From Chloroflexota bacterium (lineage in GTDB: Bacteria > Chloroflexota > Limnocylindria > Limnocylindrales > CSP1-4), in contig VBFZ01000172.1 of assembly GCA_005880805.1 (NCBI GenBank), forward strand, positions 24,535 through 32,767: a DNA stretch of 8,233 bases, in the 5' to 3' direction. The notes beneath the pieces are model-generated. The model was not told the origin of the DNA and ran no database searches. It saw nothing but the letters and a program-made list of their open reading frames with translations. Shown piece after piece: positions 6,136 through 8,233 of this stretch (the first letter of the stretch is position 1; every line of letters begins with the position of its first letter). The position numbers and the translations under genes were made by a program.

Positions 6136-7560
6136 ATGTTCCTCAGACAGTTCCAGATCGAAGGGCTGGGCCATCTCTCGGCGCTGATCGCCGACGAAGA
6201 CGCCGGTCTCGCAGCCGTCATCGACCCGAGGCGCGACGTCGACGTCTACCTCGCCGCTGCCCATGAGCGCGACCTGCGCATCACGCACGTCGTCGAGACG
6301 CACCTCCACAACGACTACGTCTCGGGTGCCCGCGAGCTCGCCGCGATCACCGGCGCAGAGCAGGTAATCGGGGCGGGGGCCGAGCTGGCGTACGAGCGGC
6401 GCGGTCACGACGTCCGCGACCAGGAATCGTTCTCCATCGGCGGACTGCGGTTCGTGGCGCTCGAGACGCCCGGACACACGCCCGAGCACGTGTCCTACGC
6501 TGTCGCCGACACCTCACGGGCGGAGGAGCCACTGCTCCTGTTCACAGGGGGCTCATTGCTCGTAGGGTCGGTCGGGCGGACGGACCTCCTTGGCGCGGAG
6601 AATGCCGTGCCGTACGCCCGCGAAATGTTCCGCTCGCTCCACGAGGTCATCCTGCGCCACGAGGATTTCGTCGGGGTGATTCCGACCCACGGCGCGGGTT
6701 CGCTATGCTCGACCGGCATCTCGGCGACGACGTCCTCGTCGGTCGGGTTCGAGCGCCGCTACAACCTGATGCTCCAGCCGATCGACGTGGAGACGTTCGT
6801 TCGAGGGCTGCTCGACGGCCAGCCAACGTTTCCCCGTTACTTCGCCCGGATGCGACCGACGAACCAGGGTGGGCCTCCGCCTCTGGGCTCAATCCCGGCG
6901 CCGCGCCCGCTCGCGCTGGAGGAGGTCCGCAGGTCCATCGCCGATGGTGCGGCGGTCGTGGACGCGCGATCGCCGGTCGACCACGCGCTGGCCCACATTC
7001 CTGGCTCGTTTTCGATGCCGGCTGGGACATCGTTCGGGACGTGGGTTGGCTGGGTGGTCGAGCCCGACCGCCCGCTCGTGCTTGTGCTGGATTCGGTCGA
7101 CGACTGGGACGACCTCGTCCGTCAGGCGCTGCGCGTCGGCCACGACTCGATTGCCGGCTACTTGCAGGGCGGCTTCGCACGTTGGCTGGAGGCGGGCAAC
7201 CCGACCGAGTCGAACGGTCGCCTGTCGGTCGAGCAGCTGGCGCGCGCTTCTGCGGGCTCGGGCCCGCCACTCGTCATCGACGTTCGCCAGGCCTCCGAGT
7301 TCGCGGCCGGCCACATCCCCGGTGCCCTTCACCTGGGAGCGGGCGAGCTCACCGATCATCTTGCAGAGCTCCCACGGGACCGCCCGCTCGCGACGATGTG
7401 CGCCTCCGGCTACCGATCCTCGGTGGCGGCGTCGCTTCTCCGCCAGGCTGGCTTCACCGACGTCTCGTGGGTTGCTGGCGGGGTTCCAACTTGGGAAGCG
7501 GCAGGTCTCCCCGTCAACCGCGGCGAGCCGACCGGAGTCAGCGTCACCCTAGCTGGTTAG
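6136..7560 (+). CDS. Metallo-beta-lactamase-fold protein fused to two rhodanese domains (persulfide dioxygenase/CstB-like)
   Basis: The 474-aa, three-domain architecture is that of sulfur-handling proteins that oxidise or transfer persulfide sulfur. Domain 1 (about 1-240) is an ETHE1-like metallo-beta-lactamase fold: THLHNDYVSG (55-64, His56/His58/Asp60), TPGHTPEH (111-118, His114) and IPTHGAGS (182-189, His185). The expected TGD motif reads TGG, so the Asp that binds iron in human ETHE1 (Asp154) is Gly139. Domain 2 (about 255-355) is a rhodanese fold (VVDARSPVDHALAHIPGS) with Leu318 where the catalytic Cys should be, so it is a likely pseudo-rhodanese. Domain 3 (about 363-465) has VIDVRQASEFAAGHIPGA and an active loop CASGYRS with Cys422. 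It starts 10 bp after fabG with no clear ribosome-binding site, so it may be read through from the fab operon. Without the Asp, dioxygenase activity is uncertain; sulfurtransferase activity of domain 3 is more likely. No signal peptide is visible. Confidence 0.88.
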   Translation: MFLRQFQIEGLGHLSALIADEDAGLAAVIDPRRDVDVYLAAAHERDLRITHVVETHLHNDYVSGARELAAITGAEQVIGAGAELAYERRGHDVRDQESFSIGGLRFVALETPGHTPEHVSYAVADTSRAEEPLLLFTGGSLLVGSVGRTDLLGAENAVPYAREMFRSLHEVILRHEDFVGVIPTHGAGSLCSTGISATTSSSVGFERRYNLMLQPIDVETFVRGLLDGQPTFPRYFARMRPTNQGGPPPLGSIPAPRPLALEEVRRSIADGAAVVDARSPVDHALAHIPGSFSMPAGTSFGTWVGWVVEPDRPLVLVLDSVDDWDDLVRQALRVGHDSIAGYLQGGFARWLEAGNPTESNGRLSVEQLARASAGSGPPLVIDVRQASEFAAGHIPGALHLGAGELTDHLAELPRDRPLATMCASGYRSSVAASLLRQAGFTDVSWVAGGVPTWEAAGLPVNRGEPTGVSVTLAG

Positions 7561-7636
7561 ATCACTCTCACTGACCAGACGGGCAATGCCGTTCGGGTGG
7601 TCGTCGCGGGCGTCACCAGGATGCAGCGAGGCTCTC

Positions 7637-7987
7637 TCAGCCGGGCTCCTCGTCGCTCGTGTCGTCCTTCTTCCAGCCCAGATGCTTTCGTAGCCAGCCC
7701 ACCGAGGCCAGATGGTAGGTGGCAGTTTCGTCATATGTGGGGAGGGCCTCGATCGCGGAGCGCGTGAGGTCGGTCTCGACACGGGCGGCTGACATCAGGA
7801 TCACGTTGTCGGCCGGGACCATCACGTCGCGATGACCTGTGGCGAGCCCCACCCTTAGTCCGTGGAAGATGTCGTCGGCATCGGAACCGAGCACTTCGCG
7901 AACAGCTCCTATTCGAACCCCGTCAACCGCCGTGACCGGAGTGCCGTAGACAACGCCTCGCCAGCCAATTGGATCGGTATCGGCCAC
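7637..7987 (-). CDS. PRC-barrel domain protein
   Basis: Small 116-aa protein with a single PRC-barrel-like beta domain (about 10-75): VYGTPVTAVDGVRIGAVREV, then DDIFHGLRV, then VPADNVILMSAARVETDLT. This is the pattern of short stand-alone PRC-barrel proteins in GC-rich soil bacteria. A conserved-looking aromatic stretch (TYHLASVGWLRKHLGW) and an acidic, hydrophilic tail (about 106-116) follow. PRC barrels occur in RimM, in photosynthetic reaction centre H subunits and in many uncharacterised, possibly stress-related proteins; no specific function can be assigned. The start is GTG (7987-7985) because GGAGGT lies 7 bases upstream. A longer frame from TTG 8032 would add 15 residues but has no ribosome-binding site and adds sequence outside the domain. 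It is convergent with the fusion gene and lies 130 bp downstream of the cyclase-family gene on the same strand. Confidence 0.82.
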   Translation of the reverse strand: MADTDPIGWRGVVYGTPVTAVDGVRIGAVREVLGSDADDIFHGLRVGLATGHRDVMVPADNVILMSAARVETDLTRSAIEALPTYDETATYHLASVGWLRKHLGWKKDDTSDEEPG

Positions 7988-7994
7988 GATGACT

Positions 7995-8000
7995 ACCTCC
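7995..8000 (-). promoter_or_regulatory. Ribosome-binding site deciding the start of the PRC-barrel gene
   Basis: Read on the - strand this is GGAGGT, 7 bases before GTG at 7987-7985. It is the only strong Shine-Dalgarno near the gene's 5' end and argues for the shorter 116-aa product. Confidence 0.75.
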
Positions 8001-8082
8001 GGCTGATTTTGGAACTGCCGTCGCTCCGGCAAACGGTAGCGTCACCCACGTTCCCTGGCTCATTTTCCGCAGCGCGCATACG

Positions 8083-8098
8083 GCGCCTGATTGGGCGC
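8083..8098 (-). other. Weak hairpin after the cyclase-family gene
   Basis: GCGCC (8083-8087) and GGCGC (8094-8098) form a 5-bp stem with a 6-base loop about 20 bp past the cyclase-family stop. There is no T-tract on the - strand after it, so a terminator role is doubtful. Nothing else was identified between 7988 and 8117 apart from the ribosome-binding site and a 5-bp TGCCG/CGGCA pair at 8016-8031. Confidence 0.2.
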
Positions 8099-8117
8099 TG
8101 GGTGCCGGACGTCGAGG

Positions 8118-8233
8118 CTACTTGATCGCCAGGGGATTCACCGGCGAGCCGACGCCTCCCGTGATCGGCAGTGGAACGGCCGCGAACAGGAACTCGTACC
8201 GCCATCTTCCGCACGATCCTCCGCCAGGGTCTC
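8118..8233 (-). CDS. C-terminal end of a cyclase/kynurenine-formamidase-family protein (5' part outside window)
   Basis: The last 37 codons and the TAG stop of a gene running in from the right edge on the - strand. The visible peptide includes GRWRYEFLFAAVPLPI and then TGGVGSPVNPLAIK before the stop. This RWRYEFLF...GG.GSPV.P.A ending is, from memory, characteristic of the bacterial cyclase family (kynurenine formamidase-like, metal-dependent amide or lactone hydrolases). The catalytic HxGTHxD region lies outside the window, so activity and substrate cannot be judged. The frame is not the one giving the longer open frame here (7993-8214, - strand); the family match decides it. The TAG is 130 bp upstream of the PRC-barrel start, so the two could be co-transcribed. 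Confidence 0.75.
   Translation of the reverse strand, partial: DPGGGSCGRWRYEFLFAAVPLPITGGVGSPVNPLAIK

Noticed and set aside
4818..6221. Long - strand open frame opposite fabH, fabG and the fusion-gene start
   Set aside because: It spans several well-supported + strand genes and shows no recognisable domain, so it is a codon-bias artefact.
7561..7636. Bidirectional terminator between the convergent genes
   Set aside because: Only short imperfect complementary stretches (such as GGTG/CACC) are visible, without a T-rich tail on either strand.
7862..8125. + strand frame opposite the PRC-barrel gene
   Set aside because: It has no ribosome-binding site or recognisable family and overlaps the better-supported - strand gene and its leader.

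Overview
The window is a GC-rich bacterial segment, about two-thirds G+C by eye with strongly G/C-biased third codon positions. It carries a type II fatty-acid-synthesis operon on the + strand, then a sulfur-metabolism-like fusion gene, then two genes on the - strand. The gene set is clearly bacterial. Gene order, GTG/TTG starts and base composition would fit a soil or freshwater Chloroflexota (Limnocylindria/Ellin-type) or an Actinomycetota-like lineage. That placement is inference; no rRNA or other marker is present.

Region 1 (1-6125, + strand): the 3' two-thirds of accC (biotin carboxylase), a 121-bp gap with a nested inverted repeat, then fabZ, a calcineurin-like phosphoesterase, fabF, accB (biotin carboxyl carrier), fabH and fabG. 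From fabZ onward the genes are almost seamless: stop/start overlaps of 1 or 4 bases at fabZ/phosphoesterase, phosphoesterase/fabF, accB/fabH and fabH/fabG, and a 35-bp gap before accB. This points to one polycistronic message with translational coupling. Together the products cover the biotin half of acetyl-CoA carboxylase (AccC+AccB), initiation (FabH), elongation condensation (FabF), ketoreduction (FabG) and dehydration (FabZ). Acyl carrier protein, FabD, enoyl reductase and the AccA/AccD carboxyltransferase are not in the window.

Region 2 (6136-7560, + strand): a three-domain protein 10 bp after fabG, with a metallo-beta-lactamase (persulfide-dioxygenase/ETHE1-like) domain, a rhodanese domain without its cysteine, and a rhodanese domain with it. 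The order is that of CstB-type sulfur enzymes, but one expected iron ligand is replaced by Gly.

Region 3 (7637-8233, - strand, convergent): a small PRC-barrel protein whose start is best placed at a GTG behind a strong Shine-Dalgarno, and upstream of it the C-terminal end of a cyclase/kynurenine-formamidase-family protein cut by the window edge. There is no gene-free stretch longer than 300 bp. I saw no tRNA, rRNA, CRISPR array, insertion sequence or convincing promoter, and no clearly novel system. The most unusual points are the C-terminal tail on FabH, the Pro/Thr/Ala repeat tail on FabZ, the phosphoesterase inside the fab operon and the altered metal site of the fusion protein.
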